Part shown: in pieces, positions 1 to 8,854 of the stretch
How positions within the stretch are numbered: the stretch's first letter is position 1
Layout of the letters: each line of letters opens with the position of its first letter
DNA from: Sphingopyxis sp.
GTDB lineage: Bacteria > Pseudomonadota > Alphaproteobacteria > Sphingomonadales > Sphingomonadaceae
Length of the DNA: 52,733 nt
Direction: 5' to 3'
Assembly (NCBI RefSeq): GCF_016463645.1
Contig: NZ_JAEMQX010000014.1
Location: 1-52,733 of the forward strand
The notes under the pieces: generated by a model
Database searches by the model: none
What the model was told of the DNA's origin: nothing
Seen by the model: the letters and a program-made list of their open reading frames with translations, nothing else
Made by a program: the position numbers and the translations under genes

Positions 1-340
1 GCTTGGGCCTGATCGCCGCGATTGTGGTGACGCGGGTCAGCGTGGCGCCGACCGCGACCGGCGACAGGAACTCGATGCGGCTGCCCGCCCACATGCGGCG
101 GGGAAGGGGGACGGGCGGGAGCAGCCCCTGACCGTCGCGGCGCGGATGGCCATCCTCGCCGATCGCCGACTGGCGTGCGGCCGGAAGGAAATAGAGCCAG
201 TGGCCGAGCGGGGGAACGGTGCCGGATGTCGTCGGCGAGGCATCGTGATCGAGCAGCGCGGCAAGCCCGGCGAGCGGCGCCGCGGTTGCGACATCCTCAC
301 GCGTTTCGCTGCGACCGACCCAAGCGGAATAATCGTCCAT
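1..340 (-). CDS. MaoC/FAS1-like hot-dog dehydratase, N-terminal part (cut by window edge)
   Basis: Reading leftward from an ATG at 340-338 gives 113 uninterrupted codons that run off the left edge. The visible protein starts MDDYSAWVGRSETRED, contains HWLYFLPAARQS, and ends in a stretch with RRMWAGSRIEFLSP. This pattern is familiar from the N-terminal hot-dog domain of MaoC-like acyl-CoA hydratases of the mesaconyl/itaconyl-CoA hydratase type; that is recognition by eye. Its ATG shares one base with the TGA of the acyl-CoA dehydrogenase upstream (TGATG), so the two are probably translationally coupled and act on the same acyl-CoA pathway. The catalytic Asp/His pair of MaoC hydratases would normally lie in the C-terminal half, outside the window, so activity cannot be judged. 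Confidence 0.7.
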   Translation of the reverse strand, partial: MDDYSAWVGRSETREDVATAAPLAGLAALLDHDASPTTSGTVPPLGHWLYFLPAARQSAIGEDGHPRRDGQGLLPPVPLPRRMWAGSRIEFLSPVAVGATLTRVTTIAAIRPK

Positions 341-1503
341 CAGAAGCTCTTGGGCAGGCCGAGCGCGTGCGTCGCGACGTGGCTCAGGATCAGGTTCGTG
401 CTGATCGGCGCGACCTGATAGAGGCGCGTCTCGCGAAACTTGCGCTCGATGTCATATTCCTCGGCGAAGCCGAAACCGCCGTGCGTCTGGATGCACATGT
501 CGGCGGCGTACCAGCTTGCTTCCGATGCCAGCATCTTCGCCATGTTCGCCTCGGTCCCGCAATCCTCCCCGGCGTCGAACATCCGCGCCGCCTTGTCGAC
601 CATCCCGGCGGCGGCGGCGATCTGCACATAGGCGCGCGCGATCGGGAACTGGATGCCCTGATTCTCGCCGATCGCGCGGCCGAAGACCGAACGGTCTCTG
701 GCGTAAGCCGTAGCGCGGTCGATGAAGAAGCGCCCGTCGCCGATGCATTCGGAGGCGATCAGGATGCGCTCGGCGTTCATGCCCGACAGGATGTAGCGGA
801 AACCCTTGCCTTCCTCGCCGATCAAATTTGCGGCGGGGACTTCGAGATCGTCGAAGAAGAGCTCGGTCGTCGCATGGTTGAGCATCGTGCGGACGGGGCG
901 GATGGTGAGGCCGTTGCCCACCGCCTCGCGCATGTCGACGAGGAGGACGCTCATCCCGTCGGAGGGCTTCGCGCATTCCTCGCGCGGGGTAGTGCGGCAG
1001 AGGAGGACCATCAGGTCCGAATGTTCGGCGCGGCTGATCCAGATTTTCTGCCCGTTGACGATATATTTGTCGCCGACCTTACGTGCAAAGGTGCGGATGC
1101 GCGTCGTGTCGGTGCCCGCGGTCGGCTCGGTCACGCCGAACGCCTGCAGGCGCAGGTCGCCGCAGGCGATTGCGGGCAGATAGGCCTGTTTCTGCGCCTC
1201 CGATCCGTGCTTGAGCAGCGTGCCCATCGTGTACATCTGCGCATGGCAGGCGCCGCCGTTGCAGCCCGAACGGTGGATTTCCTCGAGCACCGCGGTCGCG
1301 GCGCCGAGGCCGAGGCCCGAGCCGCCATAGGCTTCGGGAATCAGGACCGAGAGGAAGCCCGCTTCGGTCAGCGTCCGGACGAATTCGGTCGGATAGATGC
1401 GGTCGCGGTCGAGCCGTTGCCAATATTCGCCGGGAAAACCGGCGCAGAGGCGGCGCACAGCCTCGCGGATTTCGGGGTGACTTTGCTGCTGGGCTTCGGA
1501 CAC
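340..1503 (-). CDS. acyl-CoA dehydrogenase family protein
   Basis: FAD-dependent alpha,beta-dehydrogenation of a CoA thioester; 387 residues, a normal length for the family. The first signature (GVTEPTAGTDT, about residues 123-133) and the C-terminal QTHGGFGFAEEY segment are clear. Where MCAD-type enzymes carry the catalytic Glu (YEGT), this protein reads APIS, so that Glu is absent. A Glu at residue 245 in NAERILIA occupies the position used as base in isovaleryl- and long-chain acyl-CoA dehydrogenases, so it probably takes the role. The start is a GTG at 1503, with GGGGAGAG as ribosome binding site eight bases upstream. It overlaps the MaoC-like gene downstream and sits 74 bp after hutU in the same direction. 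Substrate unknown; a branched or short-chain acyl-CoA is a guess. Confidence 0.9.
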   Translation of the reverse strand: MSEAQQQSHPEIREAVRRLCAGFPGEYWQRLDRDRIYPTEFVRTLTEAGFLSVLIPEAYGGSGLGLGAATAVLEEIHRSGCNGGACHAQMYTMGTLLKHGSEAQKQAYLPAIACGDLRLQAFGVTEPTAGTDTTRIRTFARKVGDKYIVNGQKIWISRAEHSDLMVLLCRTTPREECAKPSDGMSVLLVDMREAVGNGLTIRPVRTMLNHATTELFFDDLEVPAANLIGEEGKGFRYILSGMNAERILIASECIGDGRFFIDRATAYARDRSVFGRAIGENQGIQFPIARAYVQIAAAAGMVDKAARMFDAGEDCGTEANMAKMLASEASWYAADMCIQTHGGFGFAEEYDIERKFRETRLYQVAPISTNLILSHVATHALGLPKSF

Positions 1504-1509
1504 GCGTTC

Positions 1510-1538
1510 GGCTCTCCCCTGATCGTCGGGGGAGAGCC
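1510..1538 (-). promoter_or_regulatory. stem-loop that contains the ribosome binding site of the acyl-CoA dehydrogenase gene
   Basis: Bases 1510-1519 pair perfectly with 1529-1538 (10-bp stem, 9-base loop). On the minus strand the second arm is GGGGAGAGCC, which includes the likely Shine-Dalgarno sequence of the gene starting at 1503. The hairpin could restrict translation initiation or mark the end of the hutU transcript; no U-run follows, so it is a poor intrinsic terminator. Confidence 0.4.
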
Positions 1539-1577
1539 TTAGAATGCGAAGCTGTTTGGGTGCAACCGAAACAAGCG

Positions 1578-3239
1578 TCAGATGGAGGGCAGGTCGAGAC
1601 CCTTTTCGCGAGCGCAGTCGATCGCGATATCATAGCCCGCGTCGGCGTGGCGCATCACGCCGGTGCCGGGGTCGTTCCACAGCACGCGTTCGAGCCGCTT
1701 CGCGGCCTCGGGAGTGCCGTCGGCGACGATCACCATGCCGCTGTGCTGCGAATAGCCCATGCCGACACCGCCGCCATGGTGGAGCGACACCCACGTCGCG
1801 CCCGAAGCAGTATTGAGCAGCGCGTTGAGCAGCGGCCAGTCGCTGACCGCATCGGACCCGTCGCGCATCGCTTCGGTCTCGCGGTTCGGCGAGGCGACCG
1901 AGCCCGAATCGAGATGGTCGCGGCCGATCACGACGGGGGCTTTCAGTTCGCCCGACGCCACCATCTCGTTGAAGGCGAGGCCGAGCCGGTGGCGGTCGCC
2001 GAGCCCGACCCAGCAGATGCGCGCAGGGAGGCCCTGAAACCGGATTTTCTCGCGCGCCATGTCGAGCCAGTTGTGGAGGTGGGCGTTGTCGGGCAGCAGC
2101 TCCTTCACCTTGGCGTCGGTCCGGTAAATGTCCTCGGGATCGCCCGACAGTGCCGCCCAGCGGAACGGGCCGATGCCGCGGCAGAAGAGCGGGCGCACAT
2201 AGGCAGGGACGAAGCCCGGAAAATCGAAGGCGTTCTCGACCCCCTCATCCTTCGCCATCTGGCGGATATTGTTGCCATAGTCGGTCGTCGGCACGCCCGC
2301 CGCCTGCAGGTCGAGCATCGCCTGCACATGCACCGCCATCGATGCCTTCGCCGCTTTCGCAACGGACGCGGGATCGCTCTCGCGCTTCGAAAACCACTGG
2401 TCGAGCGTCCAGCCGGCGGGGAGATAGCCGTTGACCGGATCGTGCGCCGAGGTCTGGTCGGTGAGCAGATCGGGACGGATGCCGCGGCGGACGATCTCGG
2501 GCAGGATTTCGGCGGCGTTGCCGAGCAGGCCGACCGACACCGGTTTGCCTTCGGCATGGCTCGCCTCGATCATCGCGATCGCCTCGTCGATGCTCGATGC
2601 CTGTTTGTCGAGATAGCCGGTGCGCAGGCGCATCTCGATGCGGCTCGGCTGGCATTCGATCGCAAGGCAGCTCGCGCCCGCCATCACCGCCGCGAGCGGC
2701 TGCGCACCGCCCATGCCGCCGAGCCCGGCGGTGAGCAGCCAGCGGCCCGACAGGCTGCCGCCATAATGCTGGCGCCCCATCTCGACGAAGGTTTCGTAGG
2801 TGCCCTGAACGATGCCCTGGCTGCCGATATAGATCCAGCTTCCCGCGGTCATCTGGCCGTACATCATCAGGCCCTTCTTATCGAGCTCGTGGAAATGATC
2901 CCAATTCGCCCATTCGGGGACGAGGTTCGAATTGGCGAGCAGGACGCGCGGCGCATTCTCGTGGGTGCGGAACACGCCGACGGGCTTGCCCGACTGGATC
3001 AGGAGGGTTTCGTCGTCCTCGAGCCGCTTCAGCGTCTCGACGATCCGGTCATAGCTTTCCCAGTCGCGCGCGGCGCGGCCGATGCCGCCATAGACGACCA
3101 ATTCATGCGGCGCTTCGGCGACGTCGGGGTGCAGATTGTTCATGAGCATCCGCATCGGCGCTTCGGTGAGCCAGCTTTTGGCGCTGATCTCGGGGCCGGT
3201 CGCCGGGCGGATCACGCGGCTGTTGTCGAGGCGGGTCAT
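1578..3239 (-). CDS. hutU: urocanate hydratase
   Basis: Second step of histidine breakdown: NAD-dependent hydration of urocanate to imidazolonepropionate, cytoplasmic. The 553 residues match the usual length (about 555). Visible features are the glycine-rich NAD-binding stretch GLGGMGGAQ (172-180), the urocanase signature [10 protein letters not shown] with the active-site Cys at 409, and the conserved [16 protein letters not shown] region near the C-terminus. Its ATG overlaps the hutG stop codon (ATGA), so it is the last hut gene of the leftward hutI-hutH-hutG-hutU operon. The operon is probably repressed by HutC from the palindrome at 6766-6783 and induced by urocanate, the usual HutC ligand. 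Confidence 0.98.
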   Translation of the reverse strand: MTRLDNSRVIRPATGPEISAKSWLTEAPMRMLMNNLHPDVAEAPHELVVYGGIGRAARDWESYDRIVETLKRLEDDETLLIQSGKPVGVFRTHENAPRVLLANSNLVPEWANWDHFHELDKKGLMMYGQMTAGSWIYIGSQGIVQGTYETFVEMGRQHYGGSLSGRWLLTAGLGGMGGAQPLAAVMAGASCLAIECQPSRIEMRLRTGYLDKQASSIDEAIAMIEASHAEGKPVSVGLLGNAAEILPEIVRRGIRPDLLTDQTSAHDPVNGYLPAGWTLDQWFSKRESDPASVAKAAKASMAVHVQAMLDLQAAGVPTTDYGNNIRQMAKDEGVENAFDFPGFVPAYVRPLFCRGIGPFRWAALSGDPEDIYRTDAKVKELLPDNAHLHNWLDMAREKIRFQGLPARICWVGLGDRHRLGLAFNEMVASGELKAPVVIGRDHLDSGSVASPNRETEAMRDGSDAVSDWPLLNALLNTASGATWVSLHHGGGVGMGYSQHSGMVIVADGTPEAAKRLERVLWNDPGTGVMRHADAGYDIAIDCAREKGLDLPSI

Positions 3240-4039
3240 GAACGTCCTTTCGCAAAGTCGAGGGTCGCGGCGATCACCTGCTCCAGCACGGGCCGGATCG
3301 CAGGGTTCGGGGCGAGAGGGGAGGGCCAGTTGGTGTGGGTGATTGTATCCGGCTCGACCATATAGCCGCGCTGCGCGAGTTCCATCTGGATCGCGTGGAT
3401 GTTCTCGTCAGGCCGGCCATAGTGGCGCGTCGTCCAGCCGCCCCTGAAGCGGCCGTTGACGACATGACTCTTGCCGCTTGCGGCGCAGATGTTCGCGACG
3501 ACGGTTTCGAGCTCGGGCGCCGAGGTGGCGCCGCCGTTGGTGCCGATGTTGAACTGCGGCAGCTCGCCGTCGAACAGGCGCGGGACGTGGCTGCGGATCG
3601 AATGCGCGTCGTAGAGGACGACCTTGCCGTGCGCGGCTTTCAGGCGATCGAGCTCGGCTGCCAGCGTGTCGTGATAGGGGCGGTGGTAAAGGTTGAGCCG
3701 CTGGGTGACTTCCGTCTCGTCGGGACCGCCGAAGCGATAGAGCGGTTCGCCGTCGAAGGTCGTCGTCGGGCACAGCTCGGTCGTCGCCTGCCCGGGGTAG
3801 AGCGACGCGCCCGACGGATCGCGGTTCATGTCGATCACGCTGCGCGAAATGTCGGTCGCGACCAGTGTCGCGCCGAGATCGGCGGCGAAGGCGTAAAGAT
3901 CGGCGATCCACCAGTCGGTGTCGATCTGCGCGTGCCAGGGCGATACGAACTGCTCGTCGAGACCCGCCAGATCGGTGCCGCCGTGCGGAAAGGCGATGAC
4001 GAGCGGCGCGTCGCCGCGATGGACGCGCAGCCAGTCCAT
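3236..4039 (-). CDS. hutG: N-formylglutamate deformylase
   Basis: Hydrolyses N-formyl-L-glutamate to glutamate and formate, the last step of the five-step hut pathway. The protein has 267 residues starting [14 protein letters not shown]. Family marks are FPHGGTDL near the N-terminus, YDAHSIRS in the middle and FNIGTNGG, typical of the FGase/HutG zinc amidohydrolases. The same frame stays open upstream into hutH, but this ATG shares a base with the hutH stop (TGATG), fixing the likely start. The stop overlaps the hutU ATG. Because hutF is present in the same cluster, the HutG substrate should be formylglutamate rather than formiminoglutamate. Confidence 0.95.
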   Translation of the reverse strand: MDWLRVHRGDAPLVIAFPHGGTDLAGLDEQFVSPWHAQIDTDWWIADLYAFAADLGATLVATDISRSVIDMNRDPSGASLYPGQATTELCPTTTFDGEPLYRFGGPDETEVTQRLNLYHRPYHDTLAAELDRLKAAHGKVVLYDAHSIRSHVPRLFDGELPQFNIGTNGGATSAPELETVVANICAASGKSHVVNGRFRGGWTTRHYGRPDENIHAIQMELAQRGYMVEPDTITHTNWPSPLAPNPAIRPVLEQVIAATLDFAKGRS

Positions 4040-5559
4040 CAGTCGAGACCCGGCAGGCGGGCGGGGACCGCGGCGACGAGGCTGCCGGTGCGGACCAGCG
4101 CGGTCGCTGCCTCCATGTCGGGGTGGAAATGCCGGTCGTCTTCGAGCGCCGGCACGGAAGCGCGAAGATGCCTGTGCGCGGCCTCCAGGGCACTGCTGGA
4201 TTTGATCGGGGCGTGGAAATCGATGCCCTGACACGCCGCGAGCAGTTCGATGCCGATCACCGCGCTGGCATTGTCGGCCATGTCGAGCAGGCGCCGCGCG
4301 CCGTGCGCGGCCATCGAGACATGATCCTCCTGATTGGCCGAGGTCGGGATCGAATCGACGCTGGCGGGATAGGCGCGCTGCTTGTTCTCGCTGACCAGCG
4401 CCGCCGCGGTGACCTGCGGGATCATGAAGCCCGAGTTGAGGCCGGGGCGCGGGGTCAGGAAAGCGGGAAGGCCCGACAATGCAGGATCGACGAGCATGGC
4501 AATGCGGCGCTCGGAGATCGAGCCGATCTCGCACAGCGCCATCGCGATCATGTCGGCGGCGAAGGCAACGGGCTCGGCGTGGAAATTGCCGCCCGAGAGC
4601 GCTTCATCGGTATCGGCGAAGATCAGCGGATTGTCGGAAACGCCGTTCGCCTCGATACTCAGCGTCGTGGCGGCCTGCCGAAGCAGGTCGAGCGCCGCGC
4701 CCATCACCTGCGGCTGGCAGCGCAGACAATAAGGATCCTGCACGCGCGGATCATCGACGGCGTGCGAGGCGCGGATCGCCGATCCCGCCATCAGGCCGCG
4801 CAGCGCATCGCCGACCTCGCGCTGCCCGGCATGACCGCGCAGCGCATGGATGCGCGCATCAAAGGGTGCGTCGGAGCCCTTGGCGGCTTCGGTCGAGAGC
4901 GCTCCGGTGATCAGCGCCGAGCGAAAGACGGTCTCGGCCCGGAAGAGGCCCGCAAGCGCGTTGGCGGTCGAGAATTGGGTGCCGTTGAGCAGTGCGAGGC
5001 CTTCCTTCGGTCCCAATTCGAGCGGAATGAGGCCAGCTTGCTTCAGCGCGTCCGCAGCGGGCAGCGCTTTGCCGTCGACCTCGATTTCTCCGACGCCGAT
5101 CATCGCCGCGGCCATATGCGACAGCGGCGCAAGATCGCCGCTCGCGCCGACCGAACCCTGCGACGGGACGACGGGGGTCAGCCCCTTTTCGAGCATCTCC
5201 TCCAGCATCGCGACCGTCGTTCGCTGCACGCCCGACGCGCCCATACCGAAGCTCGCCAGTTTGAGCGCCATCATCAGCCGAACGATCTTCGCGGGCGAGG
5301 GGGCGCCGGTGCCCGCGGCGTGGCTGAGCACGATATTGCGCTGGAGCGTCGCCAGGTCGTCGTCGGCGATCCGCACGCTCGCGAGCTTTCCGAAGCCGGT
5401 GTTGATGCCGTAGACGGGTGCCCCCTTGGCAACGATCCGCGCGACCGCGGCCGCGCTCGCATCGATCGCGCTCCAGGCGTCGGCGCTCAGTTCGACGCTC
5501 GCACCCTCATGGATTTCGCGCCAGTCGGCGAGCGAGATGGCGCCGGGAGTGATGATCAT
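4039..5559 (-). CDS. hutH: histidine ammonia-lyase
   Basis: Deaminates L-histidine to urocanate, the entry step of the pathway. Length 506 residues, normal for the family. The Ala-Ser-Gly triad that cyclises to the MIO cofactor is at residues 139-141 within [14 protein letters not shown], and the conserved N-terminal YGINTGFG carries the catalytic Tyr at 50. The ATG overlaps the hutI stop (ATGA) and the stop overlaps the hutG start (TGATG), so hutI, hutH, hutG and hutU are translationally chained. Confidence 0.98.
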   Translation of the reverse strand: MIITPGAISLADWREIHEGASVELSADAWSAIDASAAAVARIVAKGAPVYGINTGFGKLASVRIADDDLATLQRNIVLSHAAGTGAPSPAKIVRLMMALKLASFGMGASGVQRTTVAMLEEMLEKGLTPVVPSQGSVGASGDLAPLSHMAAAMIGVGEIEVDGKALPAADALKQAGLIPLELGPKEGLALLNGTQFSTANALAGLFRAETVFRSALITGALSTEAAKGSDAPFDARIHALRGHAGQREVGDALRGLMAGSAIRASHAVDDPRVQDPYCLRCQPQVMGAALDLLRQAATTLSIEANGVSDNPLIFADTDEALSGGNFHAEPVAFAADMIAMALCEIGSISERRIAMLVDPALSGLPAFLTPRPGLNSGFMIPQVTAAALVSENKQRAYPASVDSIPTSANQEDHVSMAAHGARRLLDMADNASAVIGIELLAACQGIDFHAPIKSSSALEAAHRHLRASVPALEDDRHFHPDMEAATALVRTGSLVAAVPARLPGLD

Positions 5560-6740
5560 TGTCCGTCCTTGATGCGTTGGTGAAGCGGGTTGAAGCCGAT
5601 GCGGTAGACGAGCTCGGCAGGGTCGCTGACGTTCCAGATCGCGAGGTCGCAGGCCTTGCCGGCTTCGAGCGTGCCGACCTCTTGACCGAGCCCCAGCGCG
5701 GCAGCGGCGTTGACCGTGACACCGCGCAGCGCTTCGACGACGGTCAGTCCGAACAAGGTCGCGCCCATGTTGAGCATCAGCAGCAGCGAGGTCGTCGGCG
5801 AGGTGCCGGGATTATTGTCGGTCGCGAGCGCGATGCGCGTCCCGTGGCGGCGCATCGCATCCACCGGCGGCAATTTCGTCTCGCGCATGAAATAATAGGC
5901 GCCGGGGAGAAGCACCGCGACCGTGCCCGCTTCGGCCATCGCACGCACATCCTCGTCGGTCGCATGTTCGAGATGGTCGGCCGACAGTGCGCCGTGTCGC
6001 GCCGCGAGCGCGCTGCCATGGAGCGCCGACAGCTGTTCGGCGTGGAGTTTGACTGCAAGGCCGTGCGCCTGCGCCGACTCGATCACGCGCGTGCATTGCG
6101 CGGGCGAGAAGCCGATGCCTTCGCAAAAGGCGTCGACCGCGCTCGCGAGCGGAGCGGCGGCAGGGATCATCTCGCACACGACCAGATCGATATAGGTGTC
6201 GCTCTTTCCCTTATATTCGGGGGGGATCGCGTGCGCGCCGAGAAAGGTCGGCTCCACCCGGATCGCCCGATGCCCCCCGAGCGCGCGTGCGGCGCGCAGC
6301 ATCTTCAGCTCGTCGTCGGTCGAGAGGCCGTAGCCCGACTTGATCTCGATCGTCGTGACGCCCTCGGCGATCAGCGCGTCGAGGCGGGGAAGGGCGCTTT
6401 CGACCAGTTCCTCCTCGCTCGCTTCGCGCGTCGCGCGCATCGTCGAGAGGATACCGCCGCCGGCGCGCGCGATCTCTTCATAGCTCGCCCCTTCGAGCCG
6501 CATCGCCCATTCGTTCGCACGGTTGCCGCCGTGGACGAGGTGGGTGTGACAGTCGATCAGCCCGGGCGTGATCAGCCGGCCTTCGCAATCATGGGCTTTC
6601 GCCGCGGTCGTCGGCGCGCCCGTCGCGGGGCCGGCATAGACGATCCGTCCGTCCTTCGCCGCCACCACGCCGTCATCGATCAGGCCGAGCTCGTCACCGG
6701 CCATCGTTGCGATTCGGGCGTTCGTCCAGCGTTGCTCCAT
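5556..6740 (-). CDS. hutI: imidazolonepropionase
   Basis: Opens the imidazolone ring to give formimino-L-glutamate; amidohydrolase superfamily metalloenzyme. The metal-binding HTH is at 65-67 ([10 protein letters not shown]), with typical downstream motifs [11 protein letters not shown] and the metal Asp in [12 protein letters not shown] chose the ATG at 6740 ([10 protein letters not shown]), giving 394 residues. It has a GAGGCGAG ribosome binding site nine bases upstream, and the alternative ATG at 6767 would lie inside the operator palindrome at 6766-6783. It is the first gene of the leftward hut operon and divergent from hutF. Confidence 0.96.
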   Translation of the reverse strand: MEQRWTNARIATMAGDELGLIDDGVVAAKDGRIVYAGPATGAPTTAAKAHDCEGRLITPGLIDCHTHLVHGGNRANEWAMRLEGASYEEIARAGGGILSTMRATREASEEELVESALPRLDALIAEGVTTIEIKSGYGLSTDDELKMLRAARALGGHRAIRVEPTFLGAHAIPPEYKGKSDTYIDLVVCEMIPAAAPLASAVDAFCEGIGFSPAQCTRVIESAQAHGLAVKLHAEQLSALHGSALAARHGALSADHLEHATDEDVRAMAEAGTVAVLLPGAYYFMRETKLPPVDAMRRHGTRIALATDNNPGTSPTTSLLLMLNMGATLFGLTVVEALRGVTVNAAAALGLGQEVGTLEAGKACDLAIWNVSDPAELVYRIGFNPLHQRIKDGQ

Positions 6741-6765
6741 CTGGACAGTCTCGCCTCGATGCGCC

Positions 6766-6783
6766 ATTATGTCTAGACATAAT
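6766..6783. promoter_or_regulatory. probable HutC operator between hutI and hutF
   Basis: ATTATGTCTAGACATAAT is a perfect 18-bp palindrome centred between 6774 and 6775. Its core GTCTAGAC fits GTnTAnAC, the half-site arrangement known for the HutC/FarR subfamily of GntR repressors. It lies 26 bp from the chosen hutI start and 13 bp from the chosen hutF start. A hutC gene follows hutF, so this is the expected single control point for both divergent operons. Confidence 0.8.
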
Positions 6784-6796
6784 ATGAGGACGGATG

Positions 6797-8146
6797 ATGG
6801 CTTCGCTCTGGTTCGAACGCGCGTGGATCGGCAATGGTTGGGCAAGGGATGTGCGTCTGCGCATCGCCGACGGCCGCATTGCCGCGGTCGAAACCGGTGC
6901 CGTCGCCGGAACCGGCGATGAGCGCCACCGCGTCGCGCTGCCGGGGCTCTGCAACGTCCACAGCCACGGCTTCCAGCGCGGCATGGCTGGTCTTTCGGAG
7001 CGCCGCAGCCGACCCGACGACAATTTCTGGAGCTGGCGCGAGATCATGTACCGCTTCCTCGACCGGCTGATGCCCGAAGATGTCGCCGCGATCACCGCGC
7101 AGGCCTATGCCGAGATGCTCGAGACCGGGTTCACGCGCGTCGGCGAGTTCCACTATCTGCACCACGACCCGGCGGGCGCGGCCTATGCCGATCCGGCCGA
7201 GATGGCGGGCGCGATCGCGGAGGCGAGCGCGACGACCGGGATCGGGCTGACGCTGCTCCCCGTCTTCTATGCGCACGGCAATTTCGGCGCCGCGCCGCCA
7301 AGCCCGGGACAGCGGCGTTTCCTCAACGACATCGACGGCTTTGCCGCATTGCTCGACGGCGCGCGCGCCAAGCTCGGCGGGGATGCCAATATCGGCGTTG
7401 CGCCGCACTCGCTGCGGGCGGTGACGCCGGAAGAACTCGACGCGCTGCTCGCAATGTCGCCGACGGGACCCGTGCATATCCACGCCGCCGAGCAGGTGAA
7501 GGAGGTTGCCGACTGCGTCGCGTGGAGCGGCGCGCGTCCCGTCGAATGGTTGCTCGACAATGCCGGCGTCGACAAGCGCTGGTGCCTAATCCATTCGACG
7601 CACCTCGCCGGTCACGAAGTGCCGCGGCTCGCCGCGAGCGGCGCGGTTGCCGGATTATGCCCGGTGACCGAAGCCAACCTCGGCGACGGCATTTTTCCCG
7701 CGATCGATTATCTCGCGGCGGGAGGGCGCTTCGGGGTCGGCACGGACAGCAATATCCTCGTCGATGCGGCGCAGGAGCTGCGCGCGCTCGAATATTCGCA
7801 GCGGCTCGCGCAGCGCGCGCGGGCATTGCTCGCGGGCGAGGAATCGCCCTTCGTCGGCGCGAACCTGTTTGCACGTGCCGTTGCGGGCGGCGCGCAGGCG
7901 CTCGGCGTTCCGGCGGGGCTCGCGGCCGGGCACGCGGCCGACATCGTGTCGATCGACCTCGATCATCCGTCCTTTGCCGGTACCGACGATACGACGCTGT
8001 TCGACCGCTGGATCTTCGCGGCGCGCGCCGGCGCGGTCGACAGTGTCTGGCGTGCCGGGGTGAAATGCGTCTCGAAAGGACGTCACGTCGAAGCCGGAGC
8101 GATCGGCGCGGCCTATCGCACGTGCCTTGCGCGGCTGCTCGCATGA
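6797..8146 (+). CDS. hutF: formimidoylglutamate deiminase
   Basis: Converts N-formimino-L-glutamate to N-formyl-L-glutamate and ammonia, feeding HutG. Amidohydrolase fold: metal ligands HSH at 55-57 ([11 protein letters not shown]), a conserved HAAEQ segment and the metal Asp in [12 protein letters not shown]. Two adjacent ATGs exist (6794 and 6797). The GAGGA at 6786-6790 is only three bases from the first but six from the second, so 6797 (449 residues) is preferred. It is the first gene of the rightward hutF-hutC operon, directly downstream of the operator, and overlaps hutC by four bases. Confidence 0.96.
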   Translation: MASLWFERAWIGNGWARDVRLRIADGRIAAVETGAVAGTGDERHRVALPGLCNVHSHGFQRGMAGLSERRSRPDDNFWSWREIMYRFLDRLMPEDVAAITAQAYAEMLETGFTRVGEFHYLHHDPAGAAYADPAEMAGAIAEASATTGIGLTLLPVFYAHGNFGAAPPSPGQRRFLNDIDGFAALLDGARAKLGGDANIGVAPHSLRAVTPEELDALLAMSPTGPVHIHAAEQVKEVADCVAWSGARPVEWLLDNAGVDKRWCLIHSTHLAGHEVPRLAASGAVAGLCPVTEANLGDGIFPAIDYLAAGGRFGVGTDSNILVDAAQELRALEYSQRLAQRARALLAGEESPFVGANLFARAVAGGAQALGVPAGLAAGHAADIVSIDLDHPSFAGTDDTTLFDRWIFAARAGAVDSVWRAGVKCVSKGRHVEAGAIGAAYRTCLARLLA

Positions 8147-8823
8147 ATCCGTCGCGCCGTATTCGCGAGGAGATCGCCGGGGCGATCCGGTCTGGCGAAT
8201 GGCGCCCGGGCGACCGCGTCCCGACCGAACAGGAACTTGCGGCGCGTTACGGCTGCGCGCGCGCGACGGTGAGCAAGGCGCTCGGCGAACTCGCCGCGTC
8301 GGGCCTCGTCGAACGCCGCCGCAAGGCGGGAACCTTTGTCGCGCAGCCGCCGGTGCACTCGGCGGTGATGACGGTGCCCGACCTCGCCGAACTCATTGCC
8401 GCGCGCGGCGAAGCTTATCGCTGGCAGCTTTTGTCGGTCGATCGGGAAGCCGAGGGTGAGGAACTCTGCCCCGGACCCGCACTCCGCATCGAGGGCGTGC
8501 ATATGGCGGCGGGCGAAGCCTTTGCGCTCGAACGGAGGTTTATCGCGCTCGGCGAGGTGCCGGAGGCGATCGGCGCGGATTTCGCAAGCGAGGCGCCCGG
8601 CACATGGCTGCTCGGCCATATTCCGTGGACGGAGGCGCGGCACGTCATCCGCGCGGTGACGCCGACGCGCAAGGAAGCGGCGGCGTTGATGATCGGGACG
8701 GGAGCGGCCTGCCTCGAGCTTGACCGGACGACGTGGCGCGCCGGGCGTGTCGTCACCCATGTGCGGCAGTTGTTTCGCGGCGACCGTTTCGATCTCGTCG
8801 CCGACTTCAACGCGGGAGCGTGA
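8143..8823 (+). CDS. hutC: GntR-family histidine utilisation repressor
   Basis: 226 residues. The N-terminal winged helix-turn-helix of GntR proteins spans about 1-70 (VPTEQELAARYGCARATVSK), followed by a UTRA-type effector domain typical of the HutC subfamily. The frame is open upstream into hutF, but the ATG at 8143 overlaps the hutF TGA (ATGA), which fixes the start. Known HutC proteins repress hut genes and are released by urocanate. The perfect palindrome between hutI and hutF is the obvious target, implying autoregulation through the hutF-hutC transcript. Confidence 0.93.
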   Translation: MNPSRRIREEIAGAIRSGEWRPGDRVPTEQELAARYGCARATVSKALGELAASGLVERRRKAGTFVAQPPVHSAVMTVPDLAELIAARGEAYRWQLLSVDREAEGEELCPGPALRIEGVHMAAGEAFALERRFIALGEVPEAIGADFASEAPGTWLLGHIPWTEARHVIRAVTPTRKEAAALMIGTGAACLELDRTTWRAGRVVTHVRQLFRGDRFDLVADFNAGA

Positions 8824-8854
8824 ACGGCGGGCGCCCGCATTTCGGGACGCCGGA

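Noticed and set aside
175..3365. Very long open frames on the plus strand opposite the acyl-CoA dehydrogenase, hutU and hutG
   Set aside because: They are antisense to well-recognised genes, show no family motifs, and arise from GC-rich codon use.
6740..6845. Longer hutI starting at 6845 or 6767
   Set aside because: The first would run through the operator and into hutF, and the second starts inside the palindrome; the ATG at 6740 has a good ribosome site.
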